A stretch of DNA of 64,000 nucleotides, from contig JAYKAV010003437.1 in NCBI GenBank assembly GCA_035582835.1, positions 112,786-176,785 on the forward strand, written 5' to 3'. Under the pieces are notes generated by a model. That model ran no database searches. It was not told the DNA's origin and saw only the letters and a program-made list of their open reading frames with translations. Source of the stretch: Phoebastria nigripes. Its lineage: Eukaryota; Chordata; Aves; Procellariiformes; Diomedeidae. Positions 13,045 to 27,000 of the stretch are shown here, piece after piece (position 1 is the first letter of the stretch; the number at the start of each line of letters is the position of its first letter). The position numbers and the translations under genes were made by a program.

Positions 13045-14267
13045 AACATATTTCTATTTTAAGAAATCCCCAATGTTGATATGGCTTGTATTGTTAGTAA
13101 ATACATTTTTAATGACATATTTACCCCACTACTGCTAGCAGCTACCAGTCCAGCGCTGGTGGCCACCCCCAGAAGCTGGCACTGTGGTTGTTTGTGCCCT
13201 ATGCATTACTATTTCTGCTGACTTTTTTTTTATCCTTCTTACAACTCTTGCTTTACTGACATGACTATCAAAAGCATCCTGTAGGTATCGATTTCTCCAG
13301 GAAAGCAGAGAAATCTGGTAGATCACTCAGACCTGCAATAACATACACCGAAGGTATTATATGCTGTAGTTGGGGAAACACAGCAGGGAAACTTGAAGGC
13401 ATACCTCCATCCTTTTCATTTGAAAAAACCGAAACCACCACCACAACTCCAAAAGCACCAAACAAGCAAACAAACAAAAAAAAAAACAACAAGCAAACCA
13501 AAACCCAGCAAACGGCTATGCTCTATTGGCAACACAGTTTTACACCAGCTAGTCCAAAACATAATGGAAAGCAAAGACTATATGCTCTTGACTGTCAACT
13601 TTTTTCAAAAATGGTTTAGAAGATTCATCAATGTGATTTTATAGCTGCACAAACTAAGCAGCAAAGAGAACTGTCTATAATTTGATTAAAAGCTAATAAA
13701 AAATTGAATTAAAATGAAGAAACATTTAGCTGTGCAAATTAGAGATTTCCTTTACTAAACAACATAAAACCTTAGCTGGCCACACAACAGAAGTGATTGT
13801 GGCTTGATAGAATGAAACTTTACACGGTGTCCTTGCATACTATTTGTAGCCATTGTTTAAAAAGATTCTCAAATGTTCAAAAAATAGTTCCTCCATTACA
13901 GGAGGACATACTCCAAAAGTACTTTTAAAATTGGTAGTATACCCATGAGATCTGTGGGAATGAGTGTTATTCTGCACAGTTTAAATAACAAATTTTGCAT
14001 CAGCTCATATTTCTGAAATACAGCTGATGTGAGAAATGAATTTGCATAATCCACAGTAAATGGGTATATTTTTTACCAAACATAGATTTTTGTGACCTCA
14101 CTGGGCAATATTTCTTTCTTTTCCATGTTTTTACTGCTTTTGTCCTGTCAATTTCAATATCCTGAATTGTGCTTCTTTTCCCCTGCACATCCAAATCATT
14201 CATAAATATATTTAAAATTTATTATGGTTTTATTGACTTAACTATTGATCTAAAAAACAAAAACAAA
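13045..14267. other. unique sequence up to the assembly gap
   Basis: No gene is recognised. A (CAAA)n/(ACC)n-like simple repeat covers about 13428-13512. The final bases before the gap are AAAAAACAAAAACAAA. Confidence 0.5.
13428..13512. repeat. A/C-rich simple repeat, (CAAA)n-like
   Basis: The + strand is almost free of G and T here, with CCACCACCAC followed by CAAACAAACAAAA units and an A11 run. Confidence 0.8.
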
Positions 14268-14660
14268 NNNNNNNNNNNNNNNNNNNNNNNNNNNNNNNNN
14301 NNNNNNNNNNNNNNNNNNNNNNNNNNNNNNNNNNNNNNNNNNNNNNNNNNNNNNNNNNNNNNNNNNNNNNNNNNNNNNNNNNNNNNNNNNNNNNNNNNNN
14401 NNNNNNNNNNNNNNNNNNNNNNNNNNNNNNNNNNNNNNNNNNNNNNNNNNNNNNNNNNNNNNNNNNNNNNNNNNNNNNNNNNNNNNNNNNNNNNNNNNNN
14501 NNNNNNNNNNNNNNNNNNNNNNNNNNNNNNNNNNNNNNNNNNNNNNNNNNNNNNNNNNNNNNNNNNNNNNNNNNNNNNNNNNNNNNNNNNNNNNNNNNNN
14601 NNNNNNNNNNNNNNNNNNNNNNNNNNNNNNNNNNNNNNNNNNNNNNNNNNNNNNNNNNNN
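14268..14660. other. assembly gap (393 N)
   Basis: An unbroken run of N. The left flank ends in A-rich sequence and the right flank (14661-14747) is almost pure purine (GAAGAAAAAAAGAGGG-type). The missing sequence is therefore probably a long purine/pyrimidine simple repeat that resisted sequencing. Translated frames spanning it are artefacts. Confidence 0.98.
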
Positions 14661-14747
14661 AGAAGAAAAAAAGAGGGAGGAAAAAAAAAAACAGGAAAGA
14701 AAAGGGGGGCTGGAGAAGGAGAATAAAAGAGAAAGGAAAAAAACAAC
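14661..14747. repeat. purine-rich (GA/A)n tract next to the gap
   Basis: About 85 bases of almost only A and G on the + strand, including G6 and several A runs. Confidence 0.85.
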
Positions 14748-17700
14748 AGCAACTCCAGAATGATGGCAGTAAAAGACACAGGGATTTACAGATAAAGCCA
14801 GAAGATGCTGCCAGCCATCCATCAGTCTGCCTTGATGAAACAGGTATTGGAAATTAACTCAGGAACCCTATGAATTACATTCAATCCATGCTCTGGGCTA
14901 AGCACTTGTCAATTTTAGCTGCTATTGCAACCTATTACTTACAGACTACCTGGCTGGCAAGCTAATGACACTGGAGAGTGTTAAAGAATAGCAGCATAAA
15001 CTGTATACAGCGATGCTTGTCACAGTCTGAGCATATCTTCCCATAGTCCAATGTGAAAACTGAAAGCCCAAACTCTTAGTTCCTCAGAAAGCACTTAACC
15101 TCATATCACATTATTTCACATAGGAGAAAAGCACATACCTGAAGAATTAACCAGTGATATGCCTGTCCACAGAAAGCTTTTATGAAGGTTTTCTGAGCAT
15201 TGTGAAAAAGTGCTTTGATTAAACTTTTCTTGAACCTTCTTCTCCCTCCCCATAGGATAATCCACTCTGAAGCAGAGCTCTTGGAACTGACAATTTTTTG
15301 GAGTATGCTGATAAAAGAGTAGACAAATATGCTGTCCCTATAAAATGTCAGCCTCTTATATATACAATGTACTACTTTGTTGTGGATTGGGACTTCCCAC
15401 CTGACTAATGCTTGATTACTTAGCTTTCAAAACAACCTTCCAGGGAAGATTAATTTAATTTTGTAGCTACAAATACATACATTAATAGTTGTGCACTGAA
15501 ATACTAGAAATGTAATTTATTAGAAAGGTACTTACCCAATATACTGGAACTTCTTTATTGTATTTTTCAGCTGATAAGCTTGTCTAACAGTGAAATATTT
15601 TAATAAGCATGTACATTCAGAGTAAATGTCAGACAGTGTGATCCTGTGACTAACAGCTGCTGCTGCTGTTGGTGGAGAGAGAGAGAAGTACAAGTACCAA
15701 AAAAAACAGAGAAGGCCAAATTAGAACAAATGTTTGTCAAGTAGAAAAGGCAGGTTTTTGTCTGATGGAAGAGATTTAATTAGAAGTCACAGAAAGAAGC
15801 TGCTTCGAAAGTACCAGATCCATTTTCTTCAGATAAGCTGATGAACCTCATTGAACTTTGCAAAGAATTGCTGAACCAATAATACAAGGGAAAAAAAATC
15901 CAGAAAATTGGCTGCAGCATCCCTTAGAAATGAACTAACCAATTATCAATGTGACTCTCCATCCCAGGAAACGAGTAACATGACAGATTTACTTACTGAT
16001 TTTTCTCCCATTTGAGTGAGCAATGGACAAATAAATGATTACAGAAAGAAATTATTTTTGTACATTGTTTCTCTTTTACAGCAGACTATAAGTTCAAAAT
16101 TTAAATCACATGTTGTATGTGCTAAGTCACCTACATGGTACATTATCTACCCAGTTTGCTGTCTAATTCTATCAAGATTTTTTTTTCCCCTAACAGCAAC
16201 CATAACAAAAACCTATTAAGGAACATAATATTTTGCATTAGACAAGGGCATCTTGAATGTATTAAAGAACACAGTAAACAAAATTCTTTTAACAATGACA
16301 ATGCAATAAAAAAAAAAAAAATCCCAGCCTAAAGGAAGATGATTATGTAGAAATTCAGGGTAACTCAAAAATTCTCTTTAAAAAAAGAGTCCTTTAAATG
16401 CTTTTAGATTGTTTTATGCTTCATTGGTATTCTTCATGTGCTTCTCTCCTTGTTGTTTAGCCTTTCACAGTATATCCATGTTTGGCACAAAGCTGCAGGC
16501 CTCTAATTCAAGTATACAGCATGTATGGAATACAATCATAAAGCATCTATACTCCTATGCCACCAATTAACCAAAAATATCTTTTTTATCACAGGACAGA
16601 CAACTACAAGAAAGATGTATTAAAAACAAACAGACAAGCAAAAAACGTTAATGTAAGTTAGGATTTAAAGATCCATAGAAGATTCATATCATAGGGATTT
16701 TCAAAACAGAAAAAAACAGGTGTTTAAGAGGAACTTCAGTGCTTGAGATCCACATTTTCTTCCAGTACATCTTTGCTCTAAAGTTTTGGAATTGAGCCTT
16801 TGTGTATGGGGTTTTCAAAAGGCTCACTGAAGTCTATGGAAATTTTCTATCGGTGTATGAGATGTCATTTTCAAAGGACAGCAAAGTAAGAATAAAGCTA
16901 GGATTTTTAAAGTTTTGGAATACATAATAAATCAAACACTTGTCTGTAACAGGAGATACTTCATTTAGCTAACAAAAAGCATTCAGTATACTTGGTGGAG
17001 AGCCTCCTACTCTGAGAGAGTAAGGAGGAGAATAGGTTGAGTTCATACTTCCCCCCTTTTATAGTAAAGTATGTAACATTTTATAAAAAGATTCCTTCAG
17101 TAAATGTGGTTTCAAATACTCAAAAAAATTTATTTGACTCGGCAAATATACACTTCTTTAAGAGTATGTGCTTATTTTTATGAAGGTTGAGAAGATTGTT
17201 GGTGTTTGTAGTAGTACATGAGAAAGAAGTACAAGTAAACTTCTCATCTTCCCCATTACTGCCCTTTTTTCCCCGTCATCTCAAGCATCTATATATGCAT
17301 ATATATATTAAAGACAAAGTGCTTTAACTTGGGTTAGGGGTGGGAATATATCTTTTGGGCATTCCTACAGTTGCACTTTTTTTTTCCCCTTCAGTGTTTG
17401 GATGAGGTAGGAGAAGGAAGAAGACTTTTTTTTTTACTCTTTCCCACTCTGAAACCATACTACAGAGATAGTTACATTCATCAGGCAAAAAGGAAAGGAG
17501 AGAAGTAGTAACATTTTCCTAAACATCCTGCTAACACACAAGCCAGTTGCCAAAAGATTGCACCTCTTGCTACATCTGAAACTACGTACATACATAAACA
17601 TTCTTCAAAGCAGATTTTGTGTAAAGTAGTTGAACCTCCTGCATGTTTTGTTTTGTTTTTTTTTTTAATATCAAAATACGGCTTTTCTGCAGGCATACAC

Positions 17701-19407
17701 AGCTGTAAAAGTTCTGGTTGTATCCATAGAGGCTGAATATACAGCAGCGGATATTTCTGGCAATAAGATATGTCATCTTACCACATTAGTAAAAGATTTT
17801 TTAAGGTTAAAAGACATGCCTGATCCCTGAAGACAATGAAACTCAAACAGATTACATGGATAGTCCATGGTTCATATGGATATGGAAGAAAGTGGTTGGA
17901 ATCATGGTAGCATTATACAAACTACTCCCACAGTGTCATAAAGTCTTGACAATGATATGTCAGGTTGATGGGGGTCAAAGCAGCAGAAAGATGAAGCAAT
18001 ACCAGTGCTAAAATCTAAAATACTTTCTACTGCTTGAAGAAGTACTTTTTTTTTTATTATTATTAGGAATGATGCTGCTCTGTGCCAGTCCAAAATGCCA
18101 TTGTTCAGAATTCAAGATGTTGGCAAAGGTGACAGTATGCTATTGCTAGGTCAACTCTACTTGAACATTGATTTTGCCTGCAAATGGAAAACTACAGACA
18201 AGTCACCTGTCCTGAATGCTGACTTTCTGAGGTTTGGGCCTCTCTGTGGGAACACGAGCGGGTACACTTCTAAAGCACATATTGATATTTCTTCTCTACT
18301 AGCATTATTTACAGTTATTAATTACTGCTCTGTCCAGACCAGGATGGATAGGAATACACAACGTGTTCTGGCATTAATATTTCTCAGAGCTTCTTGATCC
18401 TTGATACATACAAGGTGTCCAAACACTGGTAAGGATAACAAAGCAGTTTGTATAGGCCAGATTGGTTTAGGACTTCATGGTTTTCTAGCTAGCTATTAAT
18501 TTAGGTCATATCTTCTGGTAAAGAAAGATGAGAACCCTTGATAGTTTCTACTGCATTGTCCAGACACTGCTTAGCCTGTTGACTGCATAGAATAACAGTT
18601 ATACCTCGTGATGGCTTTTCAGCTGTGATGGTAGTGGAAAAGATTATTTATTCCTGCTATGGCGATGATGTAAGAAATCCCAATGCTGTTACCTCATTTC
18701 AGTACGCAGATGCCTAATAAAACCATTGCTGACGTACTGAGCTAAAAAGGGAGGCAGGGGTCTAGTGCAGTATTGCACCACAGGAACAACAACATCCCAG
18801 TCTTGCAGATTCCTGTGATTTTGCTTTCTGCAGGAAACTAAGAAAACGTTAAGCTTTGAAACTCTGGGTTTTTTTGGTTTTGTACAGATAGAAGGTAAAT
18901 AACAATCTTTGGCTGGATTAAGTGATAATCTAATTAAGTGTTATCTCTAGTGTTCTGTGCTGTAAGTCAAGACCATTCCTACATTCTTGTATGCATACCA
19001 GACATGAATTGTTTTCCATGGAGATAACATTTGGAGGATGTGTTATCCGTAGGCAGACTGCAGTCTCTGATAATGAGTCTGGGGGAGTCATTACCATATT
19101 GGGCAGCTAGCTGACGAATTCCTCTAGAAACCCTGATAAAACCCTTTCTGCATAATGTCCATATGCATGTAAATAATGTTTAAGATTCCACCTCAATGAA
19201 ACTCAGCTCAAAACATTGGGAATCTTAATTACTCTGTTGGGAACTCACTCATGCATTGCAATGTTAACTAGTTTAGATTTTTCCTGTATTTCCTGTTTTT
19301 CCTACGTATTATTACTGTTCATGTGGTACCGTGGTCAACATTAAAAAGCTGACATTCATTGTGTCTTGCTGTACTATTGAATACAGACACCATAGTGCTT
19401 TCTATTT

Positions 19408-19426
19408 AAAAAAAAAAAAAAAAAAA
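19408..19426. repeat. poly(A) tract
   Basis: Nineteen A in a row followed by GAGG. No retroposed gene body is recognised upstream. Confidence 0.9.
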
Positions 19427-21130
19427 GAGGCAACACCACGATACTTCAGACTCCCATATGATAAAAAAAGAAATAAAATGGGGGGTTTTGCCACACAGAA
19501 AACCCTTTTCAGGTCTCATCTCTGCCTTAACCATCTGGATGTGTTCTGCCTGTGCACCTGGATGTGACAGAGCTAAGGTGCACTCCAGCTCCCCTTGCAG
19601 CCTAGTTTCAGTGAGGAGGGAAGCTGGCTACACAGACTTGAAGGAAGTTCCGCTATACCCAGGTTAGTTCCTTCATCTGGGCAACTGAGAGACCATGAGT
19701 GCAGAGCTAACCATTGTTTTACAGGCTACATAGAGGTTGTACATGCAGCTTCAAAGACAGATAAATGATATAATTGTATTTATTGTCAAAAATAGTTAAT
19801 TAGATGTAAAACACTGAGTCATATTTACCCTAAAGACAACATAAGGGTTACTTGGATCTAAACAGGATTTGTAATTGTACAGTTGGTTCAAGATTACCCT
19901 TTTTAAAGATTGCTTTTCATGTATATTTACACTAATAGAGCTAGACTACAGTTTTGACGTATTTTCAGTGTCAGAAAAGACCATAATCTTGCTATTTAGG
20001 TCTAATTTGCAAGTTATTATTTTCATGAAGTATGTGAAAAATGTATTTTGTTTTCTGTACAGGCAACTATTTTGTTATGGTTTAGGTAAGGTAAATTATT
20101 AGACTTATGACTGGATCAGCAATTTTTATTTTATGCACTTCTCATTACTGTAAGTTTCTTTCATTCGCCTTGTACTGAAAATATTTATGTTGACCACCAG
20201 CTACCTCTGGTCAGTCACAACTAGTTTAAGTAATTTTTGATCTTTTCAATTATTTACAATTCTATTTGGCTTGACTTACTTAAACCAGTATGTCACATTC
20301 TTTTCATTTTTCATGCATAGCCAAAGCTTACAATGAACTTTCAGTAGTTCTTTATGCCTCTGTGAAATATAATTTTCCTTTTACTTTTATAAAAAATGGA
20401 AGCCAAACTGGAAGAATATAGTGTGTGATAAATTGGTGTATTTTTCATTACTAAGGAATGTGAACTATTTTCTCTACTATATATTTAGCTGGTTTTGGCT
20501 TTGAACTCTTGCACTTCAATCAAAGTGCAATTTTGAACAAAACCGTTCCTTAACTTTTACGGGAGGCTCAGCTAGATTTCCTTTTTCATTGTAACTAACC
20601 TGCAGGAGAAAAGATATCAGCAGAGAAGACCTCACTGTCAGTCATAGATCAAAATATCTATCAAAAGTACCGAAATTAAGCACATATGTATATATGTTGC
20701 CAGGAAGTAATTGCACCTTTGTGTCACAAAAGCAGTGGTTGTAAGTAATACTTAAAGACTTGCTGTCTTTACATGATGTTCCTTCCCCTTAAACTTTTGC
20801 TCTTCCTGCTGCCACCAAGGAGATAACAGCAGGAGCACTAGCAGAGACAAAACACTGGCTGGCTGCTGTTGTCTTTTCTCAAGTGAGGGCATCTGCCCAT
20901 CACAGCAAAAATGTCAGTTACTTTTCTAAGTATAAAGTTAAAAAAGTATCTGAAAGACCCATATTCACATAGTTATTTCTTGTTTGATGAAGTTAACATG
21001 TTTAAATAATCCTGAAGTACTACTGGAGTCCTACTATGTTCTACAGTTTATTTCTATTCTATATATAGCTGCTGTTTGCCATGTTATTGTTAATGCCTGG
21101 AACTATCTTCTGTCTTTTCCATTGATTGTC

Positions 21131-21135
21131 TTTTN

Positions 21136-21168
<33 letters not shown>
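21131..21168. repeat. poly(T) tract
   Basis: About 37 T with a single N at 21135. Its length is probably uncertain in the assembly. Confidence 0.9.
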
Positions 21169-21170
<2 letters not shown>

Positions 21171-24100
21171 TGTGATGGTATTTCCCATGTTGAATAGGAT
21201 AACATTTGGCATTAAGATGGTTATTCTAAAGACTATACACTAGAAATTTTATGAATGGCACATTAATTCTGTTTCTCCATAAATCCACAGCACAAACCTC
21301 CAAAGCTAATCTTGCAGCATTAGACAGTTTAGGGGAAAAGAGCTGGCTATTGTCACGTTTCCTGATTTAAGAGAGATTATTTTCCCTTTTCTGTACCACA
21401 ATAAAAATGCTGTTACATGACCTATTTATCTTTTATTGTCCAGCTCTTGGGAGGCAGAAGGTGTAGGCAGAGAGTGGAACTTGCATGTCCAGCTTGTGGA
21501 TTTTTTCCACCTTGTCTCCTGTGGAACAACAAAAGAATGTGTGCAGCTGGGATCTGCATCCACCCCATTGTTCACCATTTCTCATACCCTCTAGAATTAA
21601 GGTGTTGGGTTTTTTCCCAAAGATAAGTTCATAAGGCTTCAATAAATGAAATAAGACACTAAAACTGAATTCTAAGGAACAAAATCCTATGCATTGCTCT
21701 CAAACTAGGGGAGAAGGGAAAGGGGAAGGTAGGACAAATTAAGCTGTGACTTTCTCCAAATTTGTCTGACACACTTCTTCCCCTTCCTATAGCAGCTCTG
21801 AGCAATGGGCTTGTGGAATAGATACAATTTAAGAAAGAAGTAAAAAGACAAGAATAACTGAATAACAGATAGTCATTTGTAAGTAGACGATAGAATAAGA
21901 TAGTCAGTTGCTCTTTGTCAGACAAACTCTATGCTATCCCCATCCTTTGTGTAAAGAAAATGAGAAAAACTAAAATAAAAACAATCATTTTCTACACTTG
22001 TGAGGATCTTGGAAAACCAAGCTTTAAATGGAACTGAAAAGCATGTGCCACCAAGTTGCGTACACATAGCTATCTCTTTTTTATTTATTTCAAAGCATTA
22101 CAGATGCATTCAGAAGACAAGTCATCAGTCAGCAGTGACAGCCAACATGAAAATGTATAAGAATAAATTGGGCTTTAATTTTTCTTGACTAAGTATAGAC
22201 ATCTATCATAACTAATGCACTTCTAATAGCACAGCATTTTTTTCCATGAAGTAATCTCATCTATTTTGTTATGTGTCTTAAACCTAATTAGAAAGCAACA
22301 GTCCTAGCAGTTATAAGAAGAAAGGCAATATTTCTTTTGACCAATGTAGGTGAAATCTACTGCAATTAAAGTTATGGCAAAGTTTATGCAAGAACAGAGA
22401 GATCATATCTTTGCTAAATAGGCTATGAAGTCCTCCTACTTTTGGTGCCTAATTACTGGTGTCATGCTTGTAATAGCGGCATCTGTGCACACTCAACACT
22501 CTAATGGGCAGCTCCTACAGGACTAATGAATTTTAATTGATGGTGTTTAGCGTGGCTTTTGGTTTCTGTCTCTTGTAGAGGAGGCTATGCCCTTCTGCTC
22601 TTCTGTCCCCAAGTGAGCTGCAACTCTGTTGGGGAGCTCATAGATACAGATGGTCAACAAAAGGTGAAGAATGCCAGAACTCTCTGGGCATCAGTCACTT
22701 TTCAGTAAAGATAAAGCTTGAATTGCTAATCAGCTTCCTTTTTTCCACCCAAGCTGTTTACGCTGTGGGCTTAATGTTAATCTCTTTTAGTAAGATGACA
22801 CATTCCTTTTCAATTCAAAATATGCTTCCTAGGTTGACAAATCAGAAGGCGACCTTCTTCCCAGCCTCCCCATAGGTAGTTTTAAATACAGCGTCCTTTG
22901 TCAGAGGCAAGACAAAAACACCTCATGGTGACACTTAATCGTTTTACCCACTCCCAGAGCTTTTGCAAAGGACTGAAAAAAAATACATCTTCCTAAAAGT
23001 GCAGTTGCCTCTTTAAATGTTAGTTTTTCTGTAAGTATTCTTTTTTCTCAGACCAATTGTTCATTCTTCACACTGATACTTCCTTCATTTGTGTTTCCAA
23101 AAAGATGCAATGGAAGGCAGAACTTATTTGGGGGAAGTATCATTATCTTAATAAGTCTCAAGTTTCTTTTGCTTGGTATAAAAGACTTTTAAAAGGGGTG
23201 GGGAAGTCATTTGAACAAACAATATGAGTGGCATGAACTTATTATTCAAAAATTCCTCCTTCAGGAACAACAAATCTTTAAATCAGCAATACTTCAGAGG
23301 CTACATAGAGCTGTTTGTTATTAGTTTTAAGACAATTGCTTGCCTGCTTTCCTGTAGCCTGTCCACCTAAAGGGAATAATAAAAAAATAGGAATGAGAAT
23401 GTGCTCTTTGTGAGTGGTATCGCTGAACTGCTGTCATCTGCAGTCCCTTTTTGCTAAAAAAAGCCAAAGCAAAACTAAAAACAAAACCACAATGCCCCTT
23501 TCCTTTAAGCATAATCTCATATTTTTTAAAAGACAAAAAGCTAAGGAAGTTTTTTTGTCTCGAACATGTACTAAGTATATTAACTAGATATCATCATGAA
23601 TGAATGCTTCAAACAGTCATCATTTAGTATTTTTCAGATGAAAAGAAGACTGAAAAAGTTTAATGTGCCATTTGCTGGTTTGAATACTGAAATAAACAAT
23701 ATTTGTGTTGCTTTCCAAAACTCATCTGTCGCACCTTCATGCTGCCCACATCCTCCATCAATTTGTCAGCATGCAACCATGGTGCTGGAACGCAAGGATA
23801 GATTCATGGCACTCAATGCCTTCTGTCTATACACCATACACAAAATCACAAAATTTCATTACAATGTGCTGTGACAACTGATTGATTTTTGTGGGTGTGG
23901 TTTTACCAAGGTATTCAAATACTCATTAACTAAAATTAATAAAACAATAATAATTAAAATTAATAAGGCAGTAAACCAACAGAAAACCATAACACATGCA
24001 TATGTCTCACACATGATCCCTTACAGTTATCTATAGCACAGGCCACAGCTTCCCCAGGGAAGTCATGCTCCTGCACACCTGCCACAACAGGAGCTGGAAG

Positions 24101-26480
24101 AGGGCATGCACACTGTCTCAGTCATAGGCAAGGATGGGTCATGCCAACCATGGTACAGTCTTCCACACAGCAATCAGGTCTACCTGTGACTGATTCTTAA
24201 GAGTCTTCAGAGCATCTTCCCCAAAGTTTTCTTTACCATAGAGGGCTTATGTCACTAGCCTCTTGCTCTGAGTGTTACATGGGTCATGAAATCAATTACT
24301 TCTGGTGATTTCACCCAGTCATTACCCCTTTCATGCACTGGCCACTTCCTCATGTTACTTTTGCATAGCAATTTCCAGGCTCGTTTGTTTACTTCTGGAT
24401 GTTAGTTCCGGGTCACTGTAATCACTCATCTCCAGCCAAACATTGTTTGCTTCCTTCCACCAAACGCTCTGAGTTCCCCTTTCTTGCAGCTGTTCTATAG
24501 CTAAGAAAGTGCTACTTCTATACGATCTGTTTCTTAAGATAAGTGTTACTTTTCTGTCTGAACCTTAGTTCAACAAAGAATAAGAAATTTATTGGAAGAT
24601 ACACATATGCTTAACTATCTTACTCAACCAGCCTACCTATGAACAGAAACGGTTCTTCCAGACTCCTAACCCTTAATCTAAAAATTTACAGGAAGACCTT
24701 GCTGGGTCTTAGCTGTAAGGAATCCATTGCAAAATCAAGACCTGAGTTTGGCTCAAGCGTGGACATTTGAAATCAGCATCTCCCAGCTTTGGCTCTGTCC
24801 AAACTTCCATACAGTAAGTGCAAGATTCTCCTCATCTAACTTTGGCTATCTGAAAAGCCATATCTGCTTTAAGCTAGGTATGCATGTTTCCTCTACATCC
24901 ATCAGAGACAAGTAGAGATGTTTCCTACCTACTTTAGACACCTATTTATTCAAAAGTATTGCAGGAAAAGTATAGTCCAACAAGTTTACATTAACAATTT
25001 TATCTCTGCCAAGACAGTTGTTCACACCAATTTTGATCTACAGAAAGAAGATGTCATAATGCCAAATATATGCATTCAGCTCTTTAAGAAGTTGTACCTT
25101 TTTACATGTGGCTCCATTTCTTAACAATGAAGTCCATGTTCATCAAGCCTTAAGTACACGCGCAGTTGTCCACTGTTACTACTAGAAATAATGCTATAAT
25201 AAACTGCTCCAGAGGAGTTGACAAAAAGAAATTCATAAAATTAGTCACTAAAAAGTGCTGCTTTTTCTTTGTATTCCAAGCTCCACAGCTAAAATATGAA
25301 AGGATTTCTGTGAAACTGTCAGTATTTGATAACAAGGACCTATCAGTTAAAGGTGATACAGTTTTGTACAAAAGATGTTCAGAAACTCAGATCTATTGAT
25401 TTCAACTTGCAAGTAACACTTTCAAAACAGCCTTTAAGAAAGATAATTCCATCTGTTATATTTGCAAAGAGCAGATCTTAATAATTCAGTCAGGATTTGG
25501 TGGGTAACAAGAACTGCACAAAAGCTGGAAAAAAATATCCACATATGCTTATGAAAGTTTTAAAACAAGTTAATCTTCCATCATGTTTGTGCATATATTG
25601 GGCCATATGTGTTAATACTTTCTGGCTGTACTGGCTTGCTCTATGGGTGTAAGACAGCAATAAAAAGAATTTAACTAGCTGGTGAAGCAAGGTTTACACC
25701 TGCTTTGAACTGATTTTTCCTGTAGTACTAAGTCTCCAGGTCACAATTATGAATGTGGACAAAGAACTTGATATCTGCTTATATTCCAGGAAACAATATC
25801 CCCAGAAGGAATCAGCATAAAACAGAGAGTTAAAGGAATGTTGCTGAGCGTTCACAAGATGTGAAGTTTTCTTATGAAAATCTCTTAAAACATTATTGAA
25901 AGGTATATTTTTATTCAAACATTAACATTACGTGTTTGCTCTAAACAATGAACATCAAACACTGACTGCTTGGAGTAAGCCCGTCACTGCAGACTTGGAT
26001 TTCTAATTCAGGAATTATCTGTGCAGAATTTCATATGAAACACTAGATCTGTTAAAAATGCTTTCAGTAAGCCTGCTTTAATGTCTTCTGTGCCCAAGAG
26101 GGTTGGTAACAATATGTGAGGATCACAGCTGGGGTGATCAGACCTTTCTGTTACCAAACAAACTGTAGTTATTGCATTTGTAGAAATGGCAGTCCATTTA
26201 TCAAGTGAGTCGGAATGCCAATAAGTGGGCAGGTGAAAAAAGTTACAAAGATGGGGTCAATGAATGACATACAAAGAAAAAAACAAGAGCAGCAAAATAC
26301 TCCCCAATGCCGCTGAATACTGAAAAGTAAGGTACATGGGAGGTTTCATGGCACCATACCAAATAAATAATCTCTAAAGTGCCAAATTTCTTAGAGAATT
26401 ATGTATGTCAGCTTCAGATAGGGTTATACGCTGTTCTCTGATCATTGTGCAATAAGTGGAAAAAAAATCTGTGTATTGAA

Positions 26481-26493
26481 TTTTTTTTTTTTT
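26481..26493. repeat. poly(T) tract
   Basis: Thirteen T in a row. Confidence 0.85.
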
Positions 26494-26577
26494 AAGTTTG
26501 AAGATGCTAAAATATTTCTACAGCAGATGGAAGGCAGCCCATCAGATCACCATCAGATCACTCTATATTGTTGTTAC

Positions 26578-26606
26578 ATACACAAACACATACACACACA
26601 CACACA
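26578..26606. repeat. (CA)n microsatellite
   Basis: CACAAACACATACACACACA-type repeat with about seven uninterrupted CA units at its core. Confidence 0.9.
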
Positions 26607-26964
26607 ACTACATAAAACACAAGATATCCGGATAAATTTATTGATGCCACTGAAATCTGGGAAGCCTATAAAACTTGCTCAGAGATTCTGTGCTCACCAT
26701 GAACAAAATATGGGCACAGAATGCACATCTGCAGGAGGGATATTTTTGAAAGATGAGCAGTTACTCTGCAAAAATGTCTAAGGCTTCGCATTATAGTTAT
26801 GCCAATATAATAGCTCCTTGGAAATGAAGGAACAGCCCTGTCTCCCAACACAGCCCTTTTTGTGATCATATAGCTCCCACCCCACTTTTGCACCCATATG
26901 GTTGCTCATTAGCTCTTCAAGTGAGCCAGAGCAAAGACCTGAAACAGCAGAAAACTATTTGTTG

Positions 26965-27000
26965 TTTTTTTTTTTTTTTTTTTTTTTCCCCTTTTTTTTT
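26965..27000. repeat. poly(T) tract with CCCC interruption
   Basis: T23, then CCCC, then T9. Confidence 0.9.

Larger units (their letters stand above)
14748..24000. other. unique AT-rich sequence, no gene seen
   Basis: No exon, RNA gene or young mobile element is recognised. Features present are homopolymers (A19 at 19408-19426; a long T tract at 21131-21168 with one N), a short TA-rich microsatellite near 17288-17310, and a stretch at about 16770-16870 with words like TGAAGTCTATGG that may be an ancient MITE relic. The open frame at 18095-18397 (100 codons) has no recognisable domain and no splice context. Confidence 0.5.

Noticed and set aside
14169..14822. Long open frames of 185-190 codons on both strands
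   Set aside because: They are translations of the N-filled gap and its purine-rich flanks, not genes.
18095..18397. 100-codon plus-strand frame
   Set aside because: No recognisable domain, codon bias or splice context. Its length is within chance for 64 kb of AT-rich DNA.
24040..24600. Possible decayed LTR on the minus strand with an AATAAATTT word
   Set aside because: No LTR ends, target duplication, promoter motifs or similarity to the LTR family seen elsewhere in the window.
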